Positions 23,090-34,302 of a stretch of DNA of 64,000 nt are shown here, in pieces. Within the stretch, counting starts at the first letter, position 1, and each line of letters begins with the position of its first letter. The notes beneath the pieces were generated by a model that made no database searches, was not told the DNA's origin, and was given only the letters and a program-made list of their open reading frames with translations. The translations under genes were made by a program, and so were the position numbers. The DNA comes from Cheilinus undulatus (Eukaryota > Chordata > Actinopteri > Labriformes > Labridae). The stretch covers positions 54,802,276 to 54,866,275 of the forward strand of contig NC_054867.1 of assembly GCF_018320785.1 (NCBI RefSeq). Direction: 5' to 3'.

Positions 23090-24290
23090 GTAAGGTCGTC
23101 TTAATCTTGTTGGGTCATCTTAAACTGTGCTTGATCTTTAACCTTGTTGGGACATCTTTAACCTTGTTGGGTCTTCCTTAACTGTGTTTGTTCTTCCTTA
23201 ACCTTGTTGGGTCATCTTTAACCTTCTTGGGTCATCTTTAACCTTCTTGGGTCATCTTTAACCTTGTTGGGTCATCTTTAACCTTGTTGGGTCATCTTTA
23301 ACCTTGTTGGGTCTTCTTTAACTGTGTTTGTTCTTCCTTAACCTTGTTGGGTCTTCTTTAACCTTGTTGGGTCATCTTAAACCTTGTTGGATCTTCTTTA
23401 ACTGTGTTTGTTCTTCCTTAACCTTGTTGGGTCATCTTTAACCTTCTTGGGTCATCTTTAACCTTCTTGGGTCTTCTTTAACCTTGTTGGGTCATCTTTA
23501 ACCTTGTTGGGTCATCTTTAACCTTCTTGGGTCTTCTTTAACCTTGTTGGGTCTTAATTAATATTGTTGGGTCATCTTTAACCTTCTTGGGTCTTCTTTA
23601 ACCTTGTTGGGTCATCTTTAACCTTGTTGGGTCTTCTTTAACTGTGTTTGTTCTTCCTTAACCTTGTTGGGTCATCTTTAACCTTGTTGGGTCTTCCTTA
23701 ACCTTGTTGGGTCATCTTTAACCTTGTTGGGTCATCTTTAACCTTGTTGGGTCTTCTTTAACCTTCTTGGTTTGTCTTTAACCTTGTTGGGTCATCTTTA
23801 ACCTTGTTGGGTCATCTTTAACCTTGTTGGGTCTTCTTTAACCTTGTTGGGTCATCTTTAACCTTCTTGGTTTGTCTTTAACCTTGTTGGGTCTTCTTTA
23901 ACCTTCTTGGTTTGTCTTTAACCTTGTTGGGTCATCTTTAACCTTCTTGGTTTGTCTTTAACCTTGTTGGGTCTTCTTTAACCTTCTTGGTTTGTCTTTA
24001 ACCTTGTTGGGTCTTCTTTAACCTTCTTGGTTTGTCTTTAACCTTGTTGGGTCTTCTTTAACCTTCTTGGTTTGTCTTTAACCTTGTTGGGTCTTCTTTA
24101 ACCTTCTTGGTTTGTCTTTAACCTTGTTGGGTCTTCTTTAACCTTCTTGGTTTGTCTTTAACCTTGTTGGGTCATCTTTAACCTTCTTGGTTTGTCTTTA
24201 ACCTTGTTGGGTCATCTTTAACCTTGTTGGGTCTTCTTTAACCTTCTTGGGTCTTCTTTAACCTTGTTGGGTCGTCTAAACTGTGTTTGA
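23090..24290. repeat. 20-bp minisatellite
   Basis: About 58-60 copies of ACCTTGTTGGGTCATCTTTA, with strict 20-bp spacing for more than 1 kb. Main variants are GTTGGGTCTTC, CTTGGGTCATC and CTTGGTTTGTC. From about 23840 to 24190 two variants alternate, making a 40-bp higher-order unit. No gene overlaps it. Confidence 0.97.
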
Positions 24291-24299
24291 CCATCTTGA

Positions 24300-25430
24300 A
24301 CCTTGTTTTCACTATCAGTTGTGGCATGGTAATAATAATACACATCACATTTATTATCTGGTGGTGCTTTTATTGCTCCTATGTATCTTCTTACACACTG
24401 TTATTAAAGGTTGTGGTATATGAGGACAGTGAACCAATTGTTAAGTAATTTGATCTGATCAGTGATATTCTATCTCTGTCAGTTTGGTTCAAACGGCGAG
24501 CAGAGCCGACACCACCGGATTATTTCACAAAGATCCTGGAGCAGAAATAATATCAGGGATTAAACGCGGCCCAGAAAATTCCCCTTTGGGTCCTTCCTGC
24601 TCATAATACTGTTGACACCAGGATGATATCATACTTCTCCTGTTTGTTTAGAATATCAGATCTCTTTATCACGTTTTCTAGAATCAGTATGATCCAGGGA
24701 TTTCAGGACAACTTCAGCGACAGTTCAGAAGTCAGGAGACAGCTGCCAAACGTGCAGGTTACATCCAAACGCCTCCCAAATAAACCAAATAGACCAAGCT
24801 TCTAAAATTCTGCTGAGGAAAAGGTCATCCTCCAGTCTTTGTTAGTTGTAGTCAATCAGAGCTGTGTATTCTAAAGGCATGCTTGTTCAAAATTAAAATA
24901 CCTGAAAGACATTATGGAAAATGTTTTATATTTTAACTTAAATCATTCTCAAAATATATATTCCTACTACTTTAACACTTTTACGTAATCAGCTACGACA
25001 ATAATTTGAGTTTTTTATACTTGTTCAGTTTTACTGCTGACTTTATGAACTCAAAAATTCAGAGTTTTGAGTCTTCTAATTGTAGAACTGTTTTAAACTC
25101 AGAAGTTTTTGATTTTTTTTTTGTCATGAATTTTTGAATTTTTAACCTTAAAATTTATTCATTTATTTGGGGTAAGAATCAAAAGATACATTTTTTCAAA
25201 TTATTATCATTATTTTTAGTGGCTCTAAAAAGCCTTTTAAATGTAAAGTTTTGGTTCTCATGATTTCATAAATTTCAAAATAGAAAATTTGAAATTTGTT
25301 TTTTGTAAATTTATTGACTTTTTTTAAGTTTTTTTTTTAATCCTCTTACTTTTTGAAAATGCACTCGTGTCGCCATCATAGAAATATAATTAAGCAAACA
25401 GAAATTAACAGGCTTATTGTCCAAAATGTG
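24300..25430. other. Gene-free AT-rich stretch
   Basis: No convincing exon, RNA gene or structured repeat was found. Homopolymer T and A runs and short inverted phrases only. Confidence 0.4.
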
Positions 25431-25432
25431 AG

Positions 25433-25515
25433 CCTTACCTCAGAGTGAGGATAAGCTGGTGAGTTTCTTCTTCTATGGTGCCTGTGTTGAGGATGTCTAC
25501 CCTCCTTATTTATCA
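25433..25515 (-). promoter_or_regulatory. Possible orphan promoter and non-coding first exon
   Basis: On the minus strand a TATA-like ATAAATAAGG (about 25506-25515) is followed, after about 60 bases, by CTCTGAG|GTAAGG, a good splice donor. This layout resembles the first exons of genes B and C. CTTATC/GATAAG motifs lie around it. No downstream chitinase exon is seen, so it may be a relic or chance. Confidence 0.25.
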
Positions 25516-26689
25516 CGAAGCAGAAATGATAAGTTCAGTAAAACGGGCGCTCAGAGGGGAGAAGATAAAACCCAGACCAGGAGAGATAAGATACACGGTG
25601 AAGTCTACTGTTGAAGAGAAAAACTGAATTTTTCTGAATCAGATACCAAACCTGAGGAGGAAGCTGTCAGAGGAAGCAGCTGTGTCTCTGATTGGCTGTA
25701 TTAGCAAACGGTTTTCTGCACTGGGCCATCAAACACAACTGATCACTGAGATATTTATCACATTTATGGAACAAAGTTGGTGCAAACTTTAGAGGGCATT
25801 TGTACCATGCCCGGGCATGATTACTCCCCCCTCCATCCTGCTGGTCTGCGTTCACATCGGCGACATTACTCTGTACCCGAGCACGGCTGTGTGAACTCAG
25901 TAGAGGGTAAAATGTTTGGATTTGACAAATTCATCTGAGGCCTCTGAAAGGCTTCAAAGGAAGGCAGAGGACGGACTGTTGGTGACACTGGGTGGCTTCT
26001 TCCCTACTTTATTAGCAAACAGAGCTCAGTGGTTCCAGACGTGAAAATCCCATTTATTTTCTCCATAATGGATTTGATTATTGGCCGTATTATCAGACTG
26101 ACCACCAGGCACTGTAGAAGATAAATACTCTTAAGATATCGAAGAAACAGTGTGTATTCACAATCTCAACCCAAAATCCTACAGTACCCACAATCCTTGG
26201 GTGTCACAGAAACATCTCTGATTGGTGGGTCACCAGTTTCCAGTAAATACTTAACCTAGGATATATAAGAGCTTTTTATGTCAGATATAAACTCTACAAT
26301 AAAGATAAGTATAGAAATGAAAGTTAGTAAAGCTATCACTAACAAAAAAAAAAAGTATCAGAAAGGATTGTGGGATATGTAGTTCCTTCCTCCCTGTAAA
26401 GAAATGTGAACACAATCTTGCAGCTTTGCCTTTCTCCATTTTTGATCATCCTTTCTGCACCAAATCAAACATTTGAAGTCTTGGTAGTTAGAAAGCTTGC
26501 TGCATAGATTAGAAGTGCTATAATAAGATTTTTGTTGAATATCTATGAAGGGTCTGAAGGGACAGTTTAATCAAGGCTGTTGATAAAGTGGGCGGGCACT
26601 GTTGAACACTATAGTAGGCCATAGTTGGCAGCTTTTGTAAAAGAAGATGGAATCGGCGAGAAGGATAACCTGACACGCCAGATGGATGT

Positions 26690-27830
26690 TTTTCACACAT
26701 CCATCTGGGAAAGCTTCAATAGGAAACGTTTGAGAAAAGGCAGAGGCTTTGAAAAAACTCAGAGAGTGATTGGATGAACGTTCTGTCTGTCACATCTCTA
26801 CGGGCCAATCAGAGCAACAAAACACGTGATGTAGCCGCTATCAAGCTGCGAGTGCGCAGCTACTGAGGAAACATGGTGGCCATAGACATGTCAGTACTCG
26901 ACTTTCATCATTTTTGAAAAGAAACAACTCACTGCTGTTCTTTGTTCTTCTTTTAACAAAGAAATATCGTCAAGTTTTGATAAAACTGGCGCTTTAGCGG
27001 CATCCACGCTAATCTCTTCCTCCATAACTGCACCAGCTCTTGCTGCTGCTTGTTTACATCAGGACTCTGCTGTGCCTGAAAGTACTGCCCCTCGTCGCTG
27101 ATTGGTCCTGTCACTGTCTAACCGGGCCCAAACGGTCCAGATGGGAGCTTTGCAAGACGGATTTGCTCGTGAAAAACAAGGAAACGGGCGTTTCCGCCTG
27201 CTTTTCAAGGTTACGAGAAGTCAGGGTTTCCCTTGCTCCTCGCCAGTTCCGCCCACTTTCCTGAAAGTTGCCAACAAAGAACAAAGAACAAGGGAAAGAT
27301 TGTTGGTATATCTGTGTGACATTATCTTCAAAGGCCAGGATGGAAATAGCTTTGACCATAGATATATATAGAAGAGTAGATACGACACGCCCCTTCGAGC
27401 TGCGTGCCTACGGCGAGGCTAAGCTAGTGGGAGCAAAAGTGTCAGGGTATTCCATGGTTGTGGATGGCACGAAAACTAAAACAACAAGGATGCCTGCACA
27501 TTGTGCTGCATATGGTTGCACACTACACCATACAGTTGAAACAAGGAAACTGCGACGAGCCCAGCACTCTGCATGTGTGTGTGTTAGAGAAACGCTCCAT
27601 CCTCCTCCTCCATCTTTACCCTCTGGTAGCTGACATCATGGAACGATTGGTGAGTGATGGACACCAGCCAGGCACACATACAGGCACAGCGCTGAGAGAC
27701 AGACTGACCAATGAGCTGATGGACAGACGGCAGGAGCCAATCAGAAGTCTGGATCAAAAACAGCCTTTTACAAACCTTTGAATTTTGAGCACCACTTTTC
27801 CAAAAGTTACAAACAAAAACAGTCCTCATA
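26690..27830. repeat. Cluster of dispersed repeat sequence
   Basis: It contains GCCAATCAGAGCAACAAAAC, a second 'GATTGGTCCTGTCACTGTC' stretch and CTCGCCAGTTCCGCCCACTT with AAAGTTGCCAAC. The last part is shared with the hairpin at 36851-36945. Several overlapping ORFs on both strands have no domain and are treated as chance. Confidence 0.5.
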
Positions 27831-28064
27831 AGGGTAAGACTGTTATATAATAATGATAGAGAGATGAAGTACTGTAGTTAGTTTAAAAATCCTCTATGAG
27901 TCCATCCTGCTACTAAAGATGTGTTTTATAATTTTTGAGACACCAGCGATGACCCTCCTCTACGGGGTCGTAGCTGTTACAATACTCCAGTGCTCCAAAC
28001 TGCCTTCTTGTGTTTAGATTTTTCTGCTTGTGCTCCAGATATTTGCCTGATCTCAAATCTTTAG

Positions 28065-28245
28065 TGCATATGAAACTTTCTCCGCATATTTCTTATGATT
28101 TTCTGATGAACCAACCAGTAGGAAACAGGTAGAGGATGGACCAATCACATTAACTCTGCCCGTTGTTGCTATGCTGGTCTCCAGGAGACAATTGCTTTGA
28201 TCTCACTGAGAGTCCCAACATTCTGTCACATACACAACAACCATA
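28065..28245 (+). repeat. Dispersed repeat R1, copy 2
   Basis: It shares GATTTTCTGATGAACCAACC, GAGGATGGACCAATCACATT, and CCCAACATTCTGTCACATAC with 36440-36650. The inverted copy is at 1405-1570. Confidence 0.75.
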
Positions 28246-28959
28246 GTTTCATTTTGTCCTACTCCCACATCTACCTTGCAGTTTGAGGATAAATAGATAA
28301 ATGTACTGCACAGATCCATAGTGAGTGAGTCGTGCTGGAGACCACCTTTTGACTTGGACTTGTAAATGCTGACTCGTTCTGATGATCTAGTTACATAAGA
28401 CATAAATAAATGATGAGTCGTTGTATTGATGTTGTAGTTATATAATAATCATTGTATTGATAATGTGGTTGTATAATCAATAACACATTAATCCTGGCGC
28501 TGGTTATGTAACTTCTGGTCGATGCTGGGCATGTCGGTCTGACACAGTTTTGGTGTTTTTAGAGCTGTTTCATAATGACCACGGGGTCCTGAGGTCAGCT
28601 GTTAACGTCTTATCGCCACTGTAGAAACGTCTCAGCACCATAAAGGTTAATCTAAACTACCGCTGTGTAAAACACCGCCGGCTCTCTCTTCATCTTCTCT
28701 CTTTGAAGCTTCAAACATGATTTTACCGTGTTTGCTTCTCAATGTGAAACAGATTTTTATGGCTTATACAGGTGTCACAGCTCATCAGAGGTCTCAGCCT
28801 TTATCTCCTGAAACCACCGTCAGAGTTCAGGATCCGGCTGACGACTTTTTCTGTGCCAATTAAGGGACACCATGTTTGAATCTCAGCAGTTTAGGAGGTC
28901 TGATTGTAGAGTGTTTGGATCTGGAGTTTCACGAAAGCTGTATATTTTCATCTTAATAC

Positions 28960-29400
28960 TCCTCTGTTTTTTTTCCAAACAACATCCCTAAACGGGATAA
29001 TATACCAAAGACCTCAGTGTGAGAATAATTTAAACACAATAATCAAAGAATTTTGATAATTCTATGACCAAAAGGTCCAGAAATGCGTCATCTTCTCAGG
29101 ACCAGAGCTCTTTTAAAATGGACAGAGGCCAAATGGAAAACTGTTCTGTGGTCAGATAAATCAAAATTTTTAATTATTTTTTGGAAACAACAGACCCCGT
29201 GTCCTGTGGACTGAGGAGGAGCTTATTATCTGCTAATATGTGGTTTACACCTTCAGTATCAATAATAAACATCAGGCCTGTGATATGTGCAACCGCTATT
29301 CCAAAAAAGTTGGGCCGCTGTGTGAATGTGAATAAAAACAGAAGTCAATGATTGTCAGTTTTCATAAACTCATATTTAATTCACTGTTTTATCAAAATCT
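28960..29400. mobile_element. Fragment of the TTCCAAAAAAGTTGGG transposon family
   Basis: It contains GGAAAACTGTTCTGTGGTCA (shared with 38040 and 42970) and, at 29300, TTCCAAAAAAGTTGGG with AATAAAAACAGAAGTCAATG. It is a rearranged partial copy. Confidence 0.6.
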
Positions 29401-29479
29401 TTTCTTCTGTTTTCCAATTTCTGTGATCCAGGTTTTGTGTTGTTGTGTCTTCTGAGTTCTTTGTTTATTTTCTGTGTTT

Positions 29480-32400
29480 CTGTAGGCCATGGTTCTAGTG
29501 TTCTGTAGGTCATGATTCTAGTGTTCTGTAGGTCATGGTTCTAGTGTTCTGTAGGCCATGGCTCTAGTTTTCTGTAGGCCATGGTTCTAGTGTTCTGTAG
29601 GCCATGGTTCTAGTGTTCTGTAGGTCATGGTTCTAGTGTTCTGTGGGCCATGGCTCTAGTTTTCTGTAGGCCATGGTTCTGGTGTTCTGTAGGCCATGGT
29701 TCTAGTGTTCTGTAGGTCATGGTTCTGGTGTTCTGTAGGCCATGGTTCTAGTGTTCTGTAGGCCATGGTTCTAGTGTTCTGTAGGCCATGGTTCTAGTGT
29801 TCTGTAGGCCATGGTTCTAGTGTTCTGCAGGTCATGGTTCTGGTGTTCTGTAGGCCATGGTTCTAGTGTTCTGTAGGCCATGGTTCTAGTGTTCTGTAGG
29901 CCATGGTTCTAGTGTTCTGCAGGTCATGGTTCTGGTGTTCTGTAGGCCATGGTTCTAGTGTTTCTGTAGGCCATGGTTCTGGTGTTCTGTAGGCCATGGT
30001 TCTGGTGTTCTGTAGGCCATGGTTCTGGTGTTCTGTAGGCCATGGTTCTAGTGTTCTGTAGGCCATGGTTCTAGTGTTCTGTAGGTCATGGTTCTAGTGT
30101 TCTGTAGGCCATGGCTCTAGTTTTCTGTAGGCCATGGTTCTAGTGTTCTGTAGGCCATGGTTCTAGTGTTCTGTAGGCCATGGTTCTAGTGTTCTGTAGG
30201 TCATGGTTCTAGTGTTCTGTAGGCCATGGTTCTAGTGTTCTGTAGGTCATGGTTCTAGTGTTCTGTAGGCCATGGTTCTAGTGTTCTGTAGGTCATGGTT
30301 CTAGTGTTCTGTAGGCCATGGCTCTAGTTTTCTGTAGGCCATGGTTCTAGTGTTCTGTAGGCCATGGTTCTAGTGTTCTGTAGGTCATGGTTCTAGTGTT
30401 CTGTGGGCCATGGCTCTAGTTTTCTGTAGGCCATGGTTCTAGTGTTCTGTAGGCCATGGTTCTAGTGTTCTGTAGGTCATGGTTCTGGTGTTCTGTAGGC
30501 CATGGTTCTAGTGTTCTGTAGGCCATGGTTCTAGTGTTCTGTGGGCCATGGCTCTAGTTTTCTGTAGGCCATGGTTCTAGTGTTCTGTAGGCCATGGTTC
30601 TAGTGTTCTGTAGGTCATGGTTCTGGTGTTCTGTAGGCCATGGTTCTAGTGTTCTGTAGGCCATGGTTCTAGTGTTCTGTAGGCCATGGTTCTAGTGTTC
30701 TGTAGGCCATGGTTCTAGTGTTCTGTAGGTCATGGTTCTAGTGTTCTGTAGGCCATGGTTCTAGTGTTCTGTAGGTCATGGTTCTAGTGTTCTGTAGGCC
30801 ATGGTTCTAGTGTTCTGTAGGCCATGGTTCTAGTGTTCTGTAGGCCATGGCTCTAGTGTTCTGTAGGCCATGGTTCTAGTGTTCTGTAGGCCATGGTTCT
30901 AGTGTTCTGTAGGTCATGGTTCTAGTGTTCTGTAGGCCATGGTTCTAGTGTTCTGTAGGCCATGGTTCTAGTGTTCTGTAGGCCATGGTTCTAGTGTTCT
31001 GTAGGTCATGGTTCTGGTGTTCTGTAGGCCATGGTTCTAGTGTTCTGTAGGCCATGGTTCTAGTGTTCTGTAGGCCATGGTTCTAGTGTTCTGCAGGTCA
31101 TGGTTCTGGTGTTCTGTAGGCCATGGTTCTGGTGTTTCTGTAGGCCATGGTTCTGGTGTTCTGTAGGCCATGGTTCTGGTGTTCTGTAGGCCATGGTTCT
31201 AGTGTTCTGTAGGCCATGGTTCTAGTGTTCTGTAGGCCATGGTTCTAGTGTTCTGCAGGTCATGGTTCTGGTGTTCTGTAGGCCATGGTTCTAGTGTTTC
31301 TGTAGGCCATGGTTCTGGTGTTCTGTAGGCCATGGTTCTGGTGTTCTGTAGGCCATGGTTCTGGTGTTCTGTAGGCCATGGTTCTAGTGTTCTGTAGGCC
31401 ATGGTTCTAGTGTTCTGTAGGTCATGGTTCTAGTGTTCTGTAGGCCATGGTTCTAGTGTTCTGTAGGCCATGGTTCTAGTGTTCTGTAGGCCATGGTTCT
31501 AGTGTTCTGTAGGCCATGGTTCTAGTGTTCTGTAGGTCATGGTTCTAGTGTTCTGTAGGCCATGGCTCTAGTTTTCTGTAGGCCATGGTTCTAGTGTTCT
31601 GTAGGCCATGGTTCTAGTGTTCTGTAGGTCATGGTTCTAGTGTTCTGTGGGCCATGGCTCTAGTTTTCTGTAGGCCATGGTTCTAGTGTTCTGTAGGCCA
31701 TGGTTCTAGTGTTCTGTAGGTCATGGTTCTGGTGTTCTGTAGGCCATGGTTCTTGTGTTCTGTAGGCCATGGTTCTAGTGTTCTGTAGGCCATGGTTCTA
31801 GTGTTCTGTAGGCCATGGTTCTAGTGTTCTGCAGGTCATGGTTCTGGTGTTCTGTAGGCCATGGTTCTGGTGTTTCTGTAGGCCATGGTTCTGGTGTTCT
31901 GTAGGCCATGGTTCTGGTGTTCTGTAGGCCATGGTTCTGGTGTTCTGTAGGCCATGGTTCTAGTGTTCTGTAGGCCATGGTTCTAGTGTTCTGTAGGTCA
32001 TGGTTCTGGTGTTCTGCAGGTCATGGTTCTGGTGTTCTGTAGGCCATGGTTCTAGTGTTTCTGTAGGCCATGGTTCTGGTGTTCTGTAGGCCATGGTTCT
32101 GGTGTTCTGTAGGCCATGGTTCTGGTGTTCTGTAGGCCATGGTTCTAGTGTTCTGTAGGCCATGGTTCTAGTGTTCTGTAGGTCATGGTTCTAGTGTTCT
32201 GTAGGTCATGGTTCTAGTGTTCTGTAGGTCATGGTTCTAGTGTTCTGTAGGCCATGGTTCTGGTGTTCTGTAGGTCATGGTTCTAGTGTTCTGTAGGCCA
32301 TGGTTCTGGTGTTCTGTAGGCCATGGTTCTGGTGTTCTGTAGGTCATGGTTCTGGTGTTCTGTAGGCCATGGTTCTAGTGTCCTGTAGGCCATGGTCCTG

Positions 32401-33640
32401 GTGTTCTGTAGGTCATGGTTCTAGTGTTCTGTGGGTCATAGTTCTAGTGTTCTGTAGGTCATGGTTCTAGTGTTCTGTAGGTCATGGTTCTAGTGTTCTG
32501 TAGGTCATGGTTCTGGTGTTCTGTAGGCCATGGTTCTGGTGTTCTCTAGGCCATGGTTCTAGTGTTCTGTAGGTCATGGTTCTAGTTTTCTGTGGGTCAT
32601 AGTTCTAGTGTTCTGTAGACCATGGTTCTAGTGTTCTGTAGGTCATGGTTCTAGTGTTCTGTAGGTCATGGTTCTGGTGTTCTGTAGGCCATGGTTCTGG
32701 TGTTCTCTAGGCCATGGTTCTAGTGTTCTGCAGGTCATGGTTCTAGTGTTCTGTAGGTCATGGTTCTAGTGTTCTGTAGGCCATGGTTCTAGTGTTCTGT
32801 AGGTCATGGTTCTAGTGTTCTGTAGGTCATGGTTCTTGTGTTCTGTAGACCATGGTTCTAGTGTTCTGTAGGTCATGGTTCTAGTGTTCTGTAGGTCATG
32901 GTTCTGGTGTTCTGTAGGCCATGGTTCTGGTGTTCTCTAGGCCATGGTTCTGGTGTTCTGTAGGTCATGGTTCTAGTGTTCTGTAGGTCATGGTTCTAGT
33001 GTTCTGTAGGCCATGGTTCTAGTGTTCTGTAGGTCATGGTTCTAGTGTTCTGTAGGCCATGGTTCTAGTGTTCTGTAGGCCATGGTTCTAGTGTTCTGTA
33101 GGCCATGGTTCTGGTGTTCTCTAGGCCATGGTTCTAGTGTTCTGTAGGCCATGGTTCTGGTGTTCTGTAGGCCATGGTTCTAATGTTCTGTAGGCCATGG
33201 TTCTGGTGTTCTCTAGGCCATGGTTCTAGTGTTCTGTAGGCCATGGTTCTAGTGTTCTGTAGGTCATGGTTCTAGTGCTCTGTAGGCCATGGTTCTAGTG
33301 TTCTGTAGGCCATGGTTCTAGTGCTCTGTAGGCTATGGTTCTAGTGTTCTGTAGGTCATGGTTCTAGTGCTCTGTAGGCTATGGTTCTAGTGTTCTGTAG
33401 GCCATGATTCTAGTGTTCTGTAGGCCATGATTCTGGTGTTCTGTGGGTCATGGTTCTAGTGTTCTTGAGGCCATGGTTCTAGTGTTCTGTGGGTCATAGT
33501 TCTAGTGTTCTGTAGGCCATGGTTCTTGTGTTCTGTAGGCCATATTTTTGGTTTTCTGTGGGTCATGGTTCTAGATTTCTGTAGGTCATGGTTCTAGTGT
33601 TCTGTAGACCATGGTTCTGGTGTTCTGTGGGTCATTGGTT
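29480..33640. repeat. 4.1-kb array of a 23-bp unit
   Basis: About 180 copies of a 23-bp unit containing GGTTCTAGTGTTCTGTAGG followed by CCAT or TCAT. Variants are GGTTCTGGTG, GGCTCTAGTTTTC, CTGCAGG and a 24-bp unit with GTTTCTG. Blocks near 29863-30066, 31199-31402, 31775-31978 and 31960-32163 are almost identical, so multi-unit segments were copied. The unit is free of stops in several frames, which creates repeated 67-aa minus-strand ORFs that are not genes. Copies become more diverged toward 33640. Confidence 0.98.
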
Positions 33641-33730
33641 CTCAACCTTTTCAGCCCGTGACCCCGAATATAGAGGTGTCATAGACTTGGGACCCCCCTG
33701 TACCTGAAGGGGGCTGAACAGTCATGAACA
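33634..33730. mobile_element. hAT-like terminal fragment
   Basis: GGTTCTCAACCTTTTCAGCC and GGGACCCCCCTG resemble the left end of the element at 45427. It abuts the end of the 23-bp array. Confidence 0.55.
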
Positions 33731-33951
33731 TTCCAGAATAGTTGTGTGTAGACAAAGCCGTTCATAAGGAGGAATAAAGAGGGAGGATTAGAAAGTAAAC
33801 TATGGGTTATAAGTATCAGTGAACCTAATTACAACACATGATTATGTGATCAATGCTATGAGATCTAGTCAAGCCTGCAGAAAATATTCACATTTTTAAA
33901 ATAAAACCCAAGAAGGAGGCGTGAAGCCGGCGTATCGTTTAAGAGTAGAAT

Positions 33952-33957
33952 TTTATT
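33952..33957 (-). terminator. Poly-A signal of gene C
   Basis: AATAAA on the minus strand, about 140 bases after the stop codon of gene C. Confidence 0.7.
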
Positions 33958-34093
33958 TCATTTATGAGAGCTTTGAGTCTGAACCAAGCATCGAGAGATT
34001 AGTCAGAGACTGAAACCCTTCCACTGATGATACCGTACAGAGATTGACTCATTGTGGATTTGTTGTGGACTTGTTGGATCGGGTCCCTGCGGC

Positions 34094-34302
34094 TCAAGGC
34101 CAGTTGCAGCATTTGCAGGAGTCCCAGTAGATGAGTCCAGGCTGGCAGCGGTGCAGGTAGGTGTTCCCCTGGAAGCACTGGAAGTACGTGGTGTTATCGG
34201 CCTCGTTTGGATACAGACCGTCGGGCCGACCGTGACAGAAATCAGCGATGGGGTCTCTGGTGGTGGTGGGAGCCGGTGTGGTAGTGGGCTTTGGTGGGAA
34301 AC
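34094..34302 (-). CDS. Gene C last exon: linker and CBM14 domain
   Basis: The exon reads [18 protein letters not shown], then [36 protein letters not shown] and SCKCCNWP before TGA. All six cysteines and the aromatic residues of the chitin-binding face are present. A longer ORF over the same bases is in the wrong frame. Confidence 0.93.

Noticed and set aside
8189-24290. CRISPR-like look of regular arrays (31, 29 and 20 bp)
   Set aside because: The units are contiguous tandem repeats without unique spacers, in a vertebrate genome.
27040-27830. Cluster of overlapping ORFs on both strands up to 121 aa
   Set aside because: No conserved domain, no splice pattern; the sequence is dispersed repeat.
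29863-32163. Repeated 67-aa minus-strand ORFs with MAYRTLEPWPTEHQ
   Set aside because: They come from the 23-bp array, which is open in several frames; there is no start context, domain or independent support.
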